DNA from: Shewanella sp. CG12_big_fil_rev_8_21_14_0_65_47_15
GTDB lineage: Bacteria; Pseudomonadota; Gammaproteobacteria; Enterobacterales; Shewanellaceae
Assembly (NCBI RefSeq): GCF_002783505.1
Contig: NZ_PFGL01000072.1
Span: 1 to 49,841, forward strand
DNA: 49,841 nt
Reading direction: 5' to 3'
The stretch's first letter is position 1. Every line of letters begins with the position of its first letter. Below are positions 1 through 8,174 of this stretch, piece after piece. A program made the translations under genes and the position numbers. The notes beneath the pieces are model-generated. The model ran no database searches and had not been told where the DNA came from. It was given only the letters and a program-made list of their open reading frames with translations.

Positions 1-1
1 C

Positions 2-79
2 AAGCCTTCGCCTTGTCTAAAGCGCGTTGAACTCCCGCTGAATGAACAGATATTTAATACGATTGGTATTAAACCTTGA
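2..79 (+). CDS. 3' end of an upstream gene, unidentified (partial)
   Basis: One plus-strand frame is open from base 2 and ends at a TGA at 77-79, giving a 25-residue tail that ends in Gly-Ile-Lys-Pro. A strong hairpin terminator follows directly, as expected after a real gene. The fragment is too short to name. It could also be chance, because 25 open codons are not significant alone; the terminator is the main support. Confidence 0.4.
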   Translation, partial: KPSPCLKRVELPLNEQIFNTIGIKP

Positions 80-84
80 AGAAT

Positions 85-116
85 AAAAAAAGCCTGAGTT
101 TGATTCAGGCTTTTTA
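85..116. terminator. bidirectional intrinsic terminator
   Basis: A 7-bp stem AGCCTGA/TCAGGCT (91-97 and 105-111) has an A-run before it and a T-run after it. It can therefore stop transcription from the left-hand gene and from fadH, which converges on it. Confidence 0.85.
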
Positions 117-138
117 CGGTATTCAAGTGACTTAAGAA

Positions 139-2157
139 CTATAAACGCATCGCCAGTTCGGCTCCTTGGCGAATGGCACGTTTGGCATCAAGCTCTGCGG
201 CGACATCCACGCCGCCGATCAGATGTACAGGTAATCCAGAAGCTTTCATCTCATCCACCAGAGTGCGATTGGATTCTTGGCCTGCACAGAGGACAACATT
301 GTCGACGACCAACACTTCACTCGTGTCACCCACACGAATATGCAAACCCGCATCATCAAACTTGTCATAGCTCACACCGATTTTCATCTTCACATTATGC
401 TGCTTGAGCACAAGGCGATGGATCCATCCCGTCGTTTTACCTAACCCTTTGCCCATCTTCGAGGTTTTACGTTGCAGTAAATACACCTTACGATGAAGGC
501 TATTGTCAGCCTGAGGTTCTGTCAGTCCGCCCGCATGTTGGTAGGTTTTATCTATGCCCCACTGCTTTAGCCATTTATCGGGATTAAGACTGCTCGACTG
601 ACTTTCACATAAATAGTGGGCCATATCAAAACCGATCCCACCGGCGCCGATCAGTGCGACTGTCTGGCCAATATTCACCTCACCCGAGAGCACTTTTTGA
701 TAATCGACCACCCGTGGATCATCAAAACCGGGCAGCACTAAATCCCGCGGGACCACCCCTGACGCTATCACCACTTCATCAAACTTTTCAGTCGCCAACA
801 CGCTAGCATCGAGGCGAGTATTTAACCGCAGATCGATTTTATGCAGCTTAATTTGGTTGATAAAATAACGAATAGTCTCGTTAAACTCTTCTTTTCCTGG
901 GATTTTACGAGCCAGATTAAACTGACCGCCCACCTCGGATTTCGCCTCAAAAAGCACTACCTCATGGCCGCGCATCGCCGCATAGACCGAAAATGCCATC
1001 CCAGCTGGGCCTGCGCCCATCACCGCAATACGCTTCTTCTGATCTGCCTGCAAAAAATTAATTTCTGTTTCATAGCAGGCGCGAGGATTCACTAAGCAGG
1101 TCGCGCGCTTGAGGGAAAAAGTATGGTCAAGACACGCCTGATTACAGCCGATACAGGTGTTAATCAGCTCTGGCGTATTTGCCGCAGCTTTATTAACGAA
1201 CTCAGGATCGGCAAGGAAAGGCCGTGCCATCGACACCATATCCGCTTGGCCTGAGGCAATGATTTGTTCGCCAATCTCTGGGGTATTAATGCGGTTTGTG
1301 GCAATTAACGGTACAGAAACCGATTTTTTAAGCTTTTCGGTCACCCAGGCAAAGGCGCCACGGGGCACACTGGTTGCAATCGTTGGCACCCTAGCCTCAT
1401 GCCAACCAATGCCAGTGTTAATAATTGACACGCCCGCCTGCTCTAGCCACTGTGCCAATTGCACCACTTCATCCCAGGTTGAGCCATTATCGACTAAATC
1501 GAGCATAGAGAGGCGAAAGATAATAATAAAATCCTTACCCACTTTGGCACGAATGGCGTTAACTATCTCAATCGGGAATTTAGCCCTTTGTTCAAACACA
1601 CCGCCCCATTCATCGCTGCGGGTATTAGTGCGCGCACTGACAAACTGATTGATCAAATACCCTTCAGAGCCCATGACTTCGACACCATCATAACCCGCTT
1701 TTTTCGCAAGCGCGGCAGAGTTGGCATAATCCTTAATGGTCGAGCGTACTTGACGGCTAGACATAGCCGAGGGGGTAAAAGGGGTGATCGGCGATTTAAT
1801 CTTGCTCGGCGCCTGTGAAAAAGGATGATAACCGTATCGGCCCGCATGCAAAATTTGCATACAGATCTTACCGCCAGCCCCATGCACCGCTTGGGTAATG
1901 ATTCGATGTTTACCCACTTGCCAAGGGAAACTTAACTGACAAGCATGGGGAGTTAATCTACCGCGAAGATTAGGGGATATTCCGCCAGTGACTATCAGGC
2001 CCACGCCGCCTAAAGCGCGCTCTTTATAAAACGCTGCCAGTTTCTCAAACCCGCCCTTTTCTTCTTCCAAGCCCGTGTGCATTGAGCCCATAAGCACGCG
2101 GTTTTTGAGCTGGGTAAATCCCAGATCTAAGGGTTCTAATAAATGGGGAAACGACAT
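139..2157 (-). CDS. fadH: NADPH-dependent 2,4-dienoyl-CoA reductase
   Basis: This enzyme reduces 2,4-dienoyl-CoA with NADPH so that polyunsaturated fatty acids can enter beta-oxidation; it is cytosolic and carries FMN, FAD and a 4Fe-4S cluster. The 672 residues equal the usual family length. The N-terminal half is an old-yellow-enzyme barrel (about 1-340). The cluster cysteines follow in the pattern CIGCNQAC plus later cysteines near 345-365. A dinucleotide-binding glycine motif (VMGAGPAGMA, near 380) starts the FAD domain, and a second one (ALIGAGGIGFD, near 505) the NADPH part. The ATG start gives the expected MSFPHLLEP N-terminus. It stands alone, divergent from sppA across 165 bp. Confidence 0.95.
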   Translation of the reverse strand: MSFPHLLEPLDLGFTQLKNRVLMGSMHTGLEEEKGGFEKLAAFYKERALGGVGLIVTGGISPNLRGRLTPHACQLSFPWQVGKHRIITQAVHGAGGKICMQILHAGRYGYHPFSQAPSKIKSPITPFTPSAMSSRQVRSTIKDYANSAALAKKAGYDGVEVMGSEGYLINQFVSARTNTRSDEWGGVFEQRAKFPIEIVNAIRAKVGKDFIIIFRLSMLDLVDNGSTWDEVVQLAQWLEQAGVSIINTGIGWHEARVPTIATSVPRGAFAWVTEKLKKSVSVPLIATNRINTPEIGEQIIASGQADMVSMARPFLADPEFVNKAAANTPELINTCIGCNQACLDHTFSLKRATCLVNPRACYETEINFLQADQKKRIAVMGAGPAGMAFSVYAAMRGHEVVLFEAKSEVGGQFNLARKIPGKEEFNETIRYFINQIKLHKIDLRLNTRLDASVLATEKFDEVVIASGVVPRDLVLPGFDDPRVVDYQKVLSGEVNIGQTVALIGAGGIGFDMAHYLCESQSSSLNPDKWLKQWGIDKTYQHAGGLTEPQADNSLHRKVYLLQRKTSKMGKGLGKTTGWIHRLVLKQHNVKMKIGVSYDKFDDAGLHIRVGDTSEVLVVDNVVLCAGQESNRTLVDEMKASGLPVHLIGGVDVAAELDAKRAIRQGAELAMRL

Positions 2158-2322
2158 TCAAACATCCTTTTTAAACAAGTGATTTAAATGAGCATACCTT
2201 GAGTCAAATCTAAGCTCAACCGTTGGTTAGCCGCTGAAAGTTAAAAACCTTTACAATTGTGTTTAGCCTGCGGCGGCATTTTCAGTTAGCATTAGCCTAT
2301 TGGACTTATAAAGGAGTGGCAG

Positions 2323-4167
2323 ATGTCCGCTAACCCATCGTTTTTCAAGAGAATATGCTTATTTATCTGGAATATCCTTAACGGGACCCGCAAGCTTGTC
2401 CTCAATTTAATCTTTTTTGGCATTTTAGCCATTATTGTGGTCGCCATTAGCAGCAGTGAAGATATTCAAGTCGAAAACAATTCGGCACTGGTGCTCAACC
2501 TTGCAGGGAGCATTGTCGATCAAAAACAACAAGTTGATCCGATTGAGGCGGCCCTAAAACAAGGCAATAGCGGCAGTGCCGATGGTGAAATCCTATTAGC
2601 AGACGTGTTATATGTGATTGATAATGCTGCACAGGACGATAGGATCAGCACCATAGTGCTCGATTTGGCCGATCTAAAACGTGCCGGGATAAGCAAACTG
2701 CAATCCATAGGTGATGCCCTTAAGCGTTTTAAAGAAAGCGGCAAAAAAATCGTGGCCATTGGTCATTACTATGAGCAAAACCAGTATTTTCTGGCCAGTT
2801 TTGCCGATACGGTTTACCTCAATCCCCAAGGTGCAGTCTCCCTCGATGGCCTAAGTCTCTATAGTTTGTATTTCAAATCGGCACTCGAAAAACTCAAAGT
2901 CAAGGCACATATTTTCCGAGTTGGCACCTTTAAATCGGCGGTCGAGCCCTATATGCGTGACGACATGTCCGATGCCGCGAAGGAAGCCAGCAATGTATTA
3001 CTCTCGGACATTTGGCAAAGCTACACGCAAACGGTAGCCTCGAATCGCAATATCGACGCCAATAGCCTTACTCTGAATGCACAAACCTATCTTAGCGAGC
3101 TCGATAAGGCCCAGGGTAATTCCGCCGCCATGGCGGTCAATATGAAGTGGGTCGATTCACTCGCCACCGACGAAGAATTCCGTAAGACCATGCTTGAAAG
3201 CGTTGGTAAAGCCAAAAGCGGTGATAGCTTCAAGCAAGTCAACTTCTATGACTATTTAACCTTAGTGACCCCACTACCTGACTTTGTCGAACAGGACAGC
3301 GTTGGCATTATTGTGGCGAGCGGCACTATCTTAAACGGCAGCCAACCCGCAGGGCAGATTGGCGGAGACAGCACAACGGAGTTACTACGTAAGGCCAGAT
3401 TCGATAAGCATATTAAGGCGCTTGTCCTACGGGTCGATAGCCCTGGTGGCAGCGCCTTTGCCTCTGAGCAGATCCGACAAGAATTACTCGCGTTAAAAGC
3501 CGCGGGCAAACCTGTCGTAGTGAGCATGGGCAGCCTTGCCGCCTCCGGTGGCTATTGGATTTCGGCCAGCGCAGATTATATCTTCGCCACGCCAACCACA
3601 CTGACAGGGTCCATTGGGATCTTCGGTATGATCACCACTTTTGAGGATTCCCTCGCAAGCCTGGGTGTGCACACCGATGGCGTATCGACGTCGGAGTGGG
3701 CCGGATTATCGGTTACCCGTACCCTGTCACCACAAATTGAAGCCGTGATCCAGCGCCATATAGAGCGTGGGTATTTAGACTTTATCTCATTGGTAGCCAA
3801 AGAACGTAAAATGACGTTAGAGCAAGTTGATACAATCGCCCAGGGCCGTGTTTGGAGTGGTAAAAAAGCACTAGAACTCGGGTTAGTCGATGAACTCGGC
3901 GACTTAGATCAAGCCATTGCCAAGGCAGCAAAATTGGCGGATCTAACCCTGTTCGATACCCGAATTATTGAACAGGAATTAACCCCTGAACAGCAATTTA
4001 TACAGCAGATGTTTGCCTCAGTGTCGAGTTATTTGCCCGCTTCACTGAGCCAGTCTTCGGTGCTCGAGCAAATGTTGGCACAGTGGACGGGCAGTTTAAA
4101 AACCATCACATCATTTAACGATCCAAACCATGTTTATGTTTATTGCGACAACTGCGCGCTCAATTGA
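2323..4167 (+). CDS. sppA: signal peptide peptidase SppA, 67K type
   Basis: SppA is a membrane serine protease that degrades cleaved signal peptides. At 614 residues it matches the long two-repeat Gram-negative form. An N-terminal membrane span lies at about 24-43, followed by two tandem S49 domains. The catalytic pair is visible: Lys204 in FRVGTFKSAVEPY of the first repeat and Ser408 in SMGSLAASGGYW of the second. The ribosome site AAGGAG lies 8 bases before ATG. An intrinsic terminator follows at 4201-4226, so the gene is probably monocistronic, although ansA starts only 120 bp on. Confidence 0.96.
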   Translation: MSANPSFFKRICLFIWNILNGTRKLVLNLIFFGILAIIVVAISSSEDIQVENNSALVLNLAGSIVDQKQQVDPIEAALKQGNSGSADGEILLADVLYVIDNAAQDDRISTIVLDLADLKRAGISKLQSIGDALKRFKESGKKIVAIGHYYEQNQYFLASFADTVYLNPQGAVSLDGLSLYSLYFKSALEKLKVKAHIFRVGTFKSAVEPYMRDDMSDAAKEASNVLLSDIWQSYTQTVASNRNIDANSLTLNAQTYLSELDKAQGNSAAMAVNMKWVDSLATDEEFRKTMLESVGKAKSGDSFKQVNFYDYLTLVTPLPDFVEQDSVGIIVASGTILNGSQPAGQIGGDSTTELLRKARFDKHIKALVLRVDSPGGSAFASEQIRQELLALKAAGKPVVVSMGSLAASGGYWISASADYIFATPTTLTGSIGIFGMITTFEDSLASLGVHTDGVSTSEWAGLSVTRTLSPQIEAVIQRHIERGYLDFISLVAKERKMTLEQVDTIAQGRVWSGKKALELGLVDELGDLDQAIAKAAKLADLTLFDTRIIEQELTPEQQFIQQMFASVSSYLPASLSQSSVLEQMLAQWTGSLKTITSFNDPNHVYVYCDNCALN

Positions 4168-4200
4168 TCCCTTTAATTGAGCCCAAAAGACATTAAGATA

Positions 4201-4226
4201 AAAGCCCGAACCTTCGGGCTTTTTTA
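4201..4226 (+). terminator. intrinsic terminator after sppA
   Basis: The stem AGCCCGAA/TTCGGGCT has a two-base loop and six T's after it. It lies 34 bases after the sppA stop and before the asparaginase gene, separating the two units. Confidence 0.88.
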
Positions 4227-4286
4227 TTGGGTTTATGCCTGTTAAATCGTATAATTACCCCACGTGAAGCTAAGATAACCATAAGA

Positions 4287-5300
4287 ATGACTAAACGCTC
4301 CATTTACGTCGCCTATACAGGCGGCACTATCGGAATGCAAAAAACCGGCAACGGTTTTGTCCCCGTCGCAGGATTTCTAACGCAGTGCGTACAATCTATG
4401 CCCGAGTTTTACCATGATGAAATGCCCTCATTCGTGATCCATGAATACTGTCCATTAATCGATTCATCGAACATGGCACCAACGGACTGGCAGATGATTG
4501 CCGACGATATAAAAGCTAATTATGAAGACTATGATGGTTTTGTGATCCTCCACGGCACAGATACTATGGCGTACACAGCTTCGGCCCTGTCGTTTATGCT
4601 GCAGAATTTATCGAAACCCGTGATAGTCACTGGCTCACAAATTCCCCTCGCCCAGTTGCGCTCGGATGGTCAGACCAATCTGTTAAACTCCCTGTATATC
4701 GCCGCCAATTATCCGGTAGCAGAAGTCTGTTTATTCTTTAATAACAAATTGTTCCGCGGGAATCGTTCGACTAAAGCCCACGCCGATGGGTTCGATGCCT
4801 TTGCTTCGCCTAACTTCCCTCTGCTGCTCGAAGCGGGCATTAAAATTAACCTACGTGCTGGCAAAATCGCCGTCCCCAGCGATAAACCCTTGGAAGTGGC
4901 TAATATCAGTCCACAACCTGTGGGGGTTGTGACTCTCTATCCTGGGATCTCGACTCAGATTTTCGAAAATATTCTCCAGCAGCCGGTTAAGGCACTGATA
5001 TTACTGACCTTTGGTGTGGGTAATGCACCACAGGATGCCGCGTTACTGAAAACCCTTAAACAAGCGGATGAACGCGGGATAGTGTTAGTGAACCTCACCC
5101 AATGTTTCCAAGGCAAAGTCAATATGGGCGGCTATGCGACGGGTAATGCATTGGCCAAGGCGGGAGTGATTAGCGGCGCCGATATGACCATAGAAGCGGC
5201 CCTGGCCAAGTTGCATTATTTGCTCTCTAAAAATCTACAACCGAGCGAAATCAAAGCCTCTATGCTGCAAAATTTAGTCGGTGAGTTAAGCCCTGATTAA
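4287..5300 (+). CDS. ansA: type I (cytoplasmic) L-asparaginase
   Basis: The enzyme hydrolyses L-asparagine to aspartate and ammonia. I start it at the ATG at 4287, giving 337 residues beginning MTKRSIYVAYTGGTIGM, as in E. coli AnsA (338). A longer in-frame start at 4227 would add 20 residues that overlap the sppA terminator and do not look like a signal peptide. Both catalytic threonine motifs are present: YTGGTIGM near residue 12 and HGTDTMAYTAS near 90. The absence of a signal peptide supports the cytosolic low-affinity type rather than the periplasmic AnsB type. Confidence 0.94.
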   Translation: MTKRSIYVAYTGGTIGMQKTGNGFVPVAGFLTQCVQSMPEFYHDEMPSFVIHEYCPLIDSSNMAPTDWQMIADDIKANYEDYDGFVILHGTDTMAYTASALSFMLQNLSKPVIVTGSQIPLAQLRSDGQTNLLNSLYIAANYPVAEVCLFFNNKLFRGNRSTKAHADGFDAFASPNFPLLLEAGIKINLRAGKIAVPSDKPLEVANISPQPVGVVTLYPGISTQIFENILQQPVKALILLTFGVGNAPQDAALLKTLKQADERGIVLVNLTQCFQGKVNMGGYATGNALAKAGVISGADMTIEAALAKLHYLLSKNLQPSEIKASMLQNLVGELSPD

Positions 5301-5326
5301 TAGCTTACCATTTGTATTTAAAAGTA

Positions 5327-5353
5327 AAAAAGCCCATTTACATGGGCTTTTTC
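5327..5353. terminator. bidirectional terminator between ansA and yeaC
   Basis: The stem AGCCCAT/ATGGGCT (5331-5337 and 5342-5348) has a 4-base loop, an A-run on the left and a T-run on the right. It lies between two convergent genes and can serve both. Confidence 0.88.
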
Positions 5354-5369
5354 ATTGTTCACGCTCGCT

Positions 5370-5651
5370 TTACAGTTCTTCCGCTTTAAACTCGGCTATC
5401 GATTCACCACGAAATTGCTTTTTCAATTCCGCTTTTGATAGCTCATTTATTTTACCACCCGCAGCAATAGTGAAATGTTCTGTCTGATCGAGCTTTCGTG
5501 CTTGATACATCATCACCACTTGCAGCGTAGACTCACGCTGGGCCTCACTCAATACACTACCATCTTCCCACTTGCCTAACTCGGCGGCACTGCGCAGCCT
5601 TTCGTAGACTTCGAGGGGCATTTGGTCGATTACTTGATTAATGTCTGTCAT
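5370..5651 (-). CDS. yeaC: YeaC family protein (DUF1315)
   Basis: A 93-residue cytosolic protein with no signal peptide or membrane span. The N-terminus (IDQMPLEVYERLRSAAELGKWEDG) and the central LSEAQRE..LQVVMMYQA segment are the recognisable signature of the DUF1315/YeaC family of gamma-proteobacteria; its function is unknown. Its start overlaps the stop of the upstream zinc-ribbon gene by 4 bases, so the two are translationally coupled. E. coli also places yeaC near ansA and sppA, which supports the assignment. Confidence 0.85.
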   Translation of the reverse strand: MTDINQVIDQMPLEVYERLRSAAELGKWEDGSVLSEAQRESTLQVVMMYQARKLDQTEHFTIAAGGKINELSKAELKKQFRGESIAEFKAEEL

Positions 5652-5965
5652 ACACTTTTCCGCTTATGCAATACGATTCTTACGCGCGTGATAAGATAAC
5701 CCACAAAACCGAACACAAAACACACTCCGGCAATATTCGCCCGCAGGCCTTCGGCGGGTTCACCACCCCAAAACCAAATCACCACCCCAGCAATAAATAA
5801 CGTCATAGCAACAAAGCTTTGATTCATTAAGCTGCTGGATTTTTGTATATGGCTAATGCGGGCGAGAGACCCATTATCCCCGTCGGTTTTTGCCTGACAA
5901 TAGGGACAGGATGAGGCCTTGCTCGACATACGTTTGCGACACACTGGACATTCAATTAATGCCAT
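5648..5965 (-). CDS. zinc-ribbon membrane protein
   Basis: A 105-residue protein with an N-terminal zinc ribbon, two CxxC pairs (CPVCRKRM and CPYCQAK) within the first 25 residues, followed by two hydrophobic spans at about 50-66 and 74-94. A basic tail (RVRIVLHKRKS) ends it. It resembles the many small zinc-ribbon plus two-span membrane proteins of unknown role. It overlaps yeaC by 4 bases and lies 13 bases after the carboxypeptidase gene, so all three probably form one minus-strand operon. Confidence 0.75.
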   Translation of the reverse strand: MALIECPVCRKRMSSKASSCPYCQAKTDGDNGSLARISHIQKSSSLMNQSFVAMTLFIAGVVIWFWGGEPAEGLRANIAGVCFVFGFVGYLITRVRIVLHKRKSV

Positions 5966-5978
5966 ATTCGCCTCTCAC

Positions 5979-7106
5979 CTATCTCAGCTTATCAACAACG
6001 GCCAGCATGGCGATTAACGAGGCTTCACCTAAATAGCTGCTGCGCTCAGGTGACCAGCCAACGAAGGGATCCGCTAGGTTGTTATTGTCTTTAAATGGCA
6101 TTTCCAGCGTGTTCGATAAACACTCGAAGGTTTGCGCTACCCAATTAGAAGCCACGGTCAAATTCGCTTGGCCGGGCTCATCTTTGGCATAACCAAACTC
6201 GGTTTGGAAATCGGCGCTGGCAAGGGTCAAAGCTTGACTAAAATCGGTTTGCAGTTGCGCCAATCTCTCACTGTAAGCGGGCACGCCTTCACACCCAGCG
6301 AGAAACACATAGGGTAAACCTTCATCCCCGTGCACATCGTAAAATAAATCCACGCCCGTTTGCTGCATCTTATTGACGACATGGTAAACCTCGGGGCTTT
6401 TTTCTAAGCTTGGGTTTTGCCATTCGCGATTAAGGTTAATGCCGATGGCATTGGTCCGTAGATGGCCTCTGACACTGCCATCGGGGTTCATATTTGGCAC
6501 TATATAGAAGTTTGCTTTATCCAGCAGCGCCTTAGCAGTTGGGCAATCATTATCGAGTAAGCGATTCACTAAACCTTCGACTAGCCACTCGGCCATGGTC
6601 TCACCGGGATGTTGTCTGGCGGTGATCCAAATATTACGTTTAGCATCATCGCCATTACCGACTTTCATTAAGGTAATATCACGGCCATCTAAGGTCAGGC
6701 CTAAGTGCTCTAAAGTCACATCTGGGTGTAATTGGGCACTGCTAAGCAAGTCCAAGTGACGCTCATAGCTGTATGGCGCAAAGTAAGCGATTTGAATCGC
6801 ATCACAATCCAGCTCTAAGCTAATGCTGAGTGTGCCATCTTGGTACTGTGTCGGCACTCGGAACCAATGCTGGCGATCGTAACTCGCAACGGCCTGATAG
6901 TCCTGCCAACCCTTAGGATAAGATGCCGTGCCTGCATTAATAATATTTAAGGTGTATTGATTACCCACTTCACCTTCAAATCGAAAATTAAACCATTGAT
7001 AAAACTCACCGCCCACATCGGGGCGAATGGCGAGTTGGATATCGTCTTTATTATCAAGGTTGACGACTTGGATATTTCCGCCATCAAAATTGGCACTGAT
7101 CCGCAT
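5979..7106 (-). CDS. M14-family zinc carboxypeptidase, cytosolic-type
   Basis: A metallocarboxypeptidase of the cytosolic carboxypeptidase-like branch (M14-6), without signal peptide. I start at the ATG at 7106 (375 residues), because AGGA lies about 7 bases upstream; the longer frame to 7157 adds 17 unlikely residues. An N-terminal beta-domain (about 1-125) precedes the peptidase domain. Zinc ligands are His166 and Glu169 (RQHPGETMAEW) and His259 (YDVHGDE), and the likely catalytic Glu335 is in NTLEMPFKD. The substrate-contacting NLNREWQNP motif is present. Its physiological substrate is unknown in bacteria. It appears to be the first gene of the operon with the zinc-ribbon gene and yeaC. 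Confidence 0.88.
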   Translation of the reverse strand: MRISANFDGGNIQVVNLDNKDDIQLAIRPDVGGEFYQWFNFRFEGEVGNQYTLNIINAGTASYPKGWQDYQAVASYDRQHWFRVPTQYQDGTLSISLELDCDAIQIAYFAPYSYERHLDLLSSAQLHPDVTLEHLGLTLDGRDITLMKVGNGDDAKRNIWITARQHPGETMAEWLVEGLVNRLLDNDCPTAKALLDKANFYIVPNMNPDGSVRGHLRTNAIGINLNREWQNPSLEKSPEVYHVVNKMQQTGVDLFYDVHGDEGLPYVFLAGCEGVPAYSERLAQLQTDFSQALTLASADFQTEFGYAKDEPGQANLTVASNWVAQTFECLSNTLEMPFKDNNNLADPFVGWSPERSSYLGEASLIAMLAVVDKLR

Positions 7107-7287
7107 AATAATTCCTAATAGGTTATTCAAGTAAGGGCACTCGATGGCACTCGGCACATCTTATTTTATGGCCGATAGAATAAACCAAAAGCGCATCAGG
7201 GGAAAACGAAAGCCGTAAAATTCGGCAAAGGCTAAATCAGTCGGCCTTTTATTGACCAGCTAGGGCTAAGCGGCGAAGTGATATCAC

Positions 7288-7965
7288 TCAGACCGTAAAA
7301 CTGTAACCCTGCCCGCGCACGGTATTAATTAAATTACGTGGTAAACTGGTGTTGGCGAGTTTGCGCCTCGTGTTGCTGATATGCATATCTAAGTTACGGT
7401 CAAAGCGGCCCAGATCTTTTTGCAATACAGAACGTTGTAGCTCCTGCTTAGTGATCACTTGCCCCTTTCGCTCGAATAAATATTTAAACAATCTAAACTC
7501 TGTTTGAGTTAAATCCACTGTACGGTGTCCGATTGTGATCCGGTAGCTAGACTCATTAAAACTCACCGCACTCACTACTGTCGGCTCAACATGCGATGCC
7601 TTTGAATGGGCGAATATTCGGCGTTCGAGTGCATGCAACCGAACAATAAGTTCTTTAATACTAAAGGGTTTACAGAGATAGTCATCGGCGCCTAATTCAT
7701 AACCTCTAATGCGGTCATCCTCACTATCCCGCGCCGAGATCATGATGACAGGGGTTGAACATTCCCTTGCCTTTAACAGATCAAAGCCATTCATCTGCGG
7801 CATGACTAAGTCGAGCATGATGATGTCGGGATTAAAAGCACGAATGCCTGAAAGCCCCTCAAGGCCGTTAACGGCACATTCCACTAAATGACCTTGTGCC
7901 ATCAGAGCATCAGATAACCAAGTTCTGAATAAGGGATCATCATCAACCAGCAGTATTTTACTCAT
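7288..7965 (-). CDS. OmpR/PhoB-type response regulator (orphan)
   Basis: A two-component regulator of about 225 residues. The receiver domain (1-115) has the acidic pair in LLVDDDPLF, the phospho-acceptor Asp in IIMLDLVMPQMNG, the conserved Ser in VIMISARDS and Lys in DDYLCKPFS. The C-terminal winged-helix domain (about 130-225) has the TQTEFRLFKYLF and LDMHISNTRRKL helices. I prefer the ATG at 7965 over a TTG at 7977 with no ribosome site. No histidine kinase gene is adjacent, so its partner is unknown. It lies downstream of the TonB receptor gene but behind that gene's strong terminator, so it probably has its own promoter. Confidence 0.92.
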   Translation of the reverse strand: MSKILLVDDDPLFRTWLSDALMAQGHLVECAVNGLEGLSGIRAFNPDIIMLDLVMPQMNGFDLLKARECSTPVIMISARDSEDDRIRGYELGADDYLCKPFSIKELIVRLHALERRIFAHSKASHVEPTVVSAVSFNESSYRITIGHRTVDLTQTEFRLFKYLFERKGQVITKQELQRSVLQKDLGRFDRNLDMHISNTRRKLANTSLPRNLINTVRGQGYSFTV

Positions 7966-8007
7966 TCTAATATCCAAACGAGAATCGATATCATTTATAT
8001 TAACATG

Positions 8008-8037
8008 ACTATAATGATCACTCTAGTCTTAATACAA
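8008..8037 (-). promoter_or_regulatory. candidate sigma-70 promoter for the response regulator gene
   Basis: On the minus strand, a -35-like TTGTAT (8032-8037) and a -10-like TATAGT (8008-8013) are 18 bases apart. They lie between the TonB-receptor terminator and the regulator start codon. This is read by eye only. Confidence 0.4.
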
Positions 8038-8062
8038 GGGTAAAAATAAGTTTCTGCTAAAT

Positions 8063-8078
8063 TGTGATCTTAGTTACA
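8063..8078. promoter_or_regulatory. candidate CRP site upstream of the response regulator
   Basis: The sequence TGTGATCTTAGTTACA matches the CRP pattern TGTGA-N6-TCACA with one mismatch. Its centre is about 70 bases upstream of the start point implied by the candidate promoter, near the spacing used by class I CRP activation. Confidence 0.4.
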
Positions 8079-8121
8079 GCTTCATCGGCAAAATAGAGCC
8101 TCAGCCCCTTTTTGTCCCATA

Positions 8122-8169
8122 AAAAAAGCGCCCTAGGGCGCTTTTTTCAAGTTCAGTCAGTTGACTGAA
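8122..8169. terminator. terminator after the TonB-receptor gene, with a second hairpin
   Basis: A perfect 12-bp inverted repeat (AAAAAAGCGCCC, two-base loop, complement) at 8122-8147 makes a strong bidirectional terminator. Between it and the receptor stop codon sits a second perfect stem, TTCAGTCA/TGACTGAA, at 8152-8159 and 8162-8169. Confidence 0.88.
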
Positions 8170-8174
8170 ACTTA

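Noticed and set aside
4227..4286. 20-residue N-terminal extension of asparaginase
   Set aside because: It overlaps the sppA terminator and is not a signal peptide; the start at 4287 matches the family.
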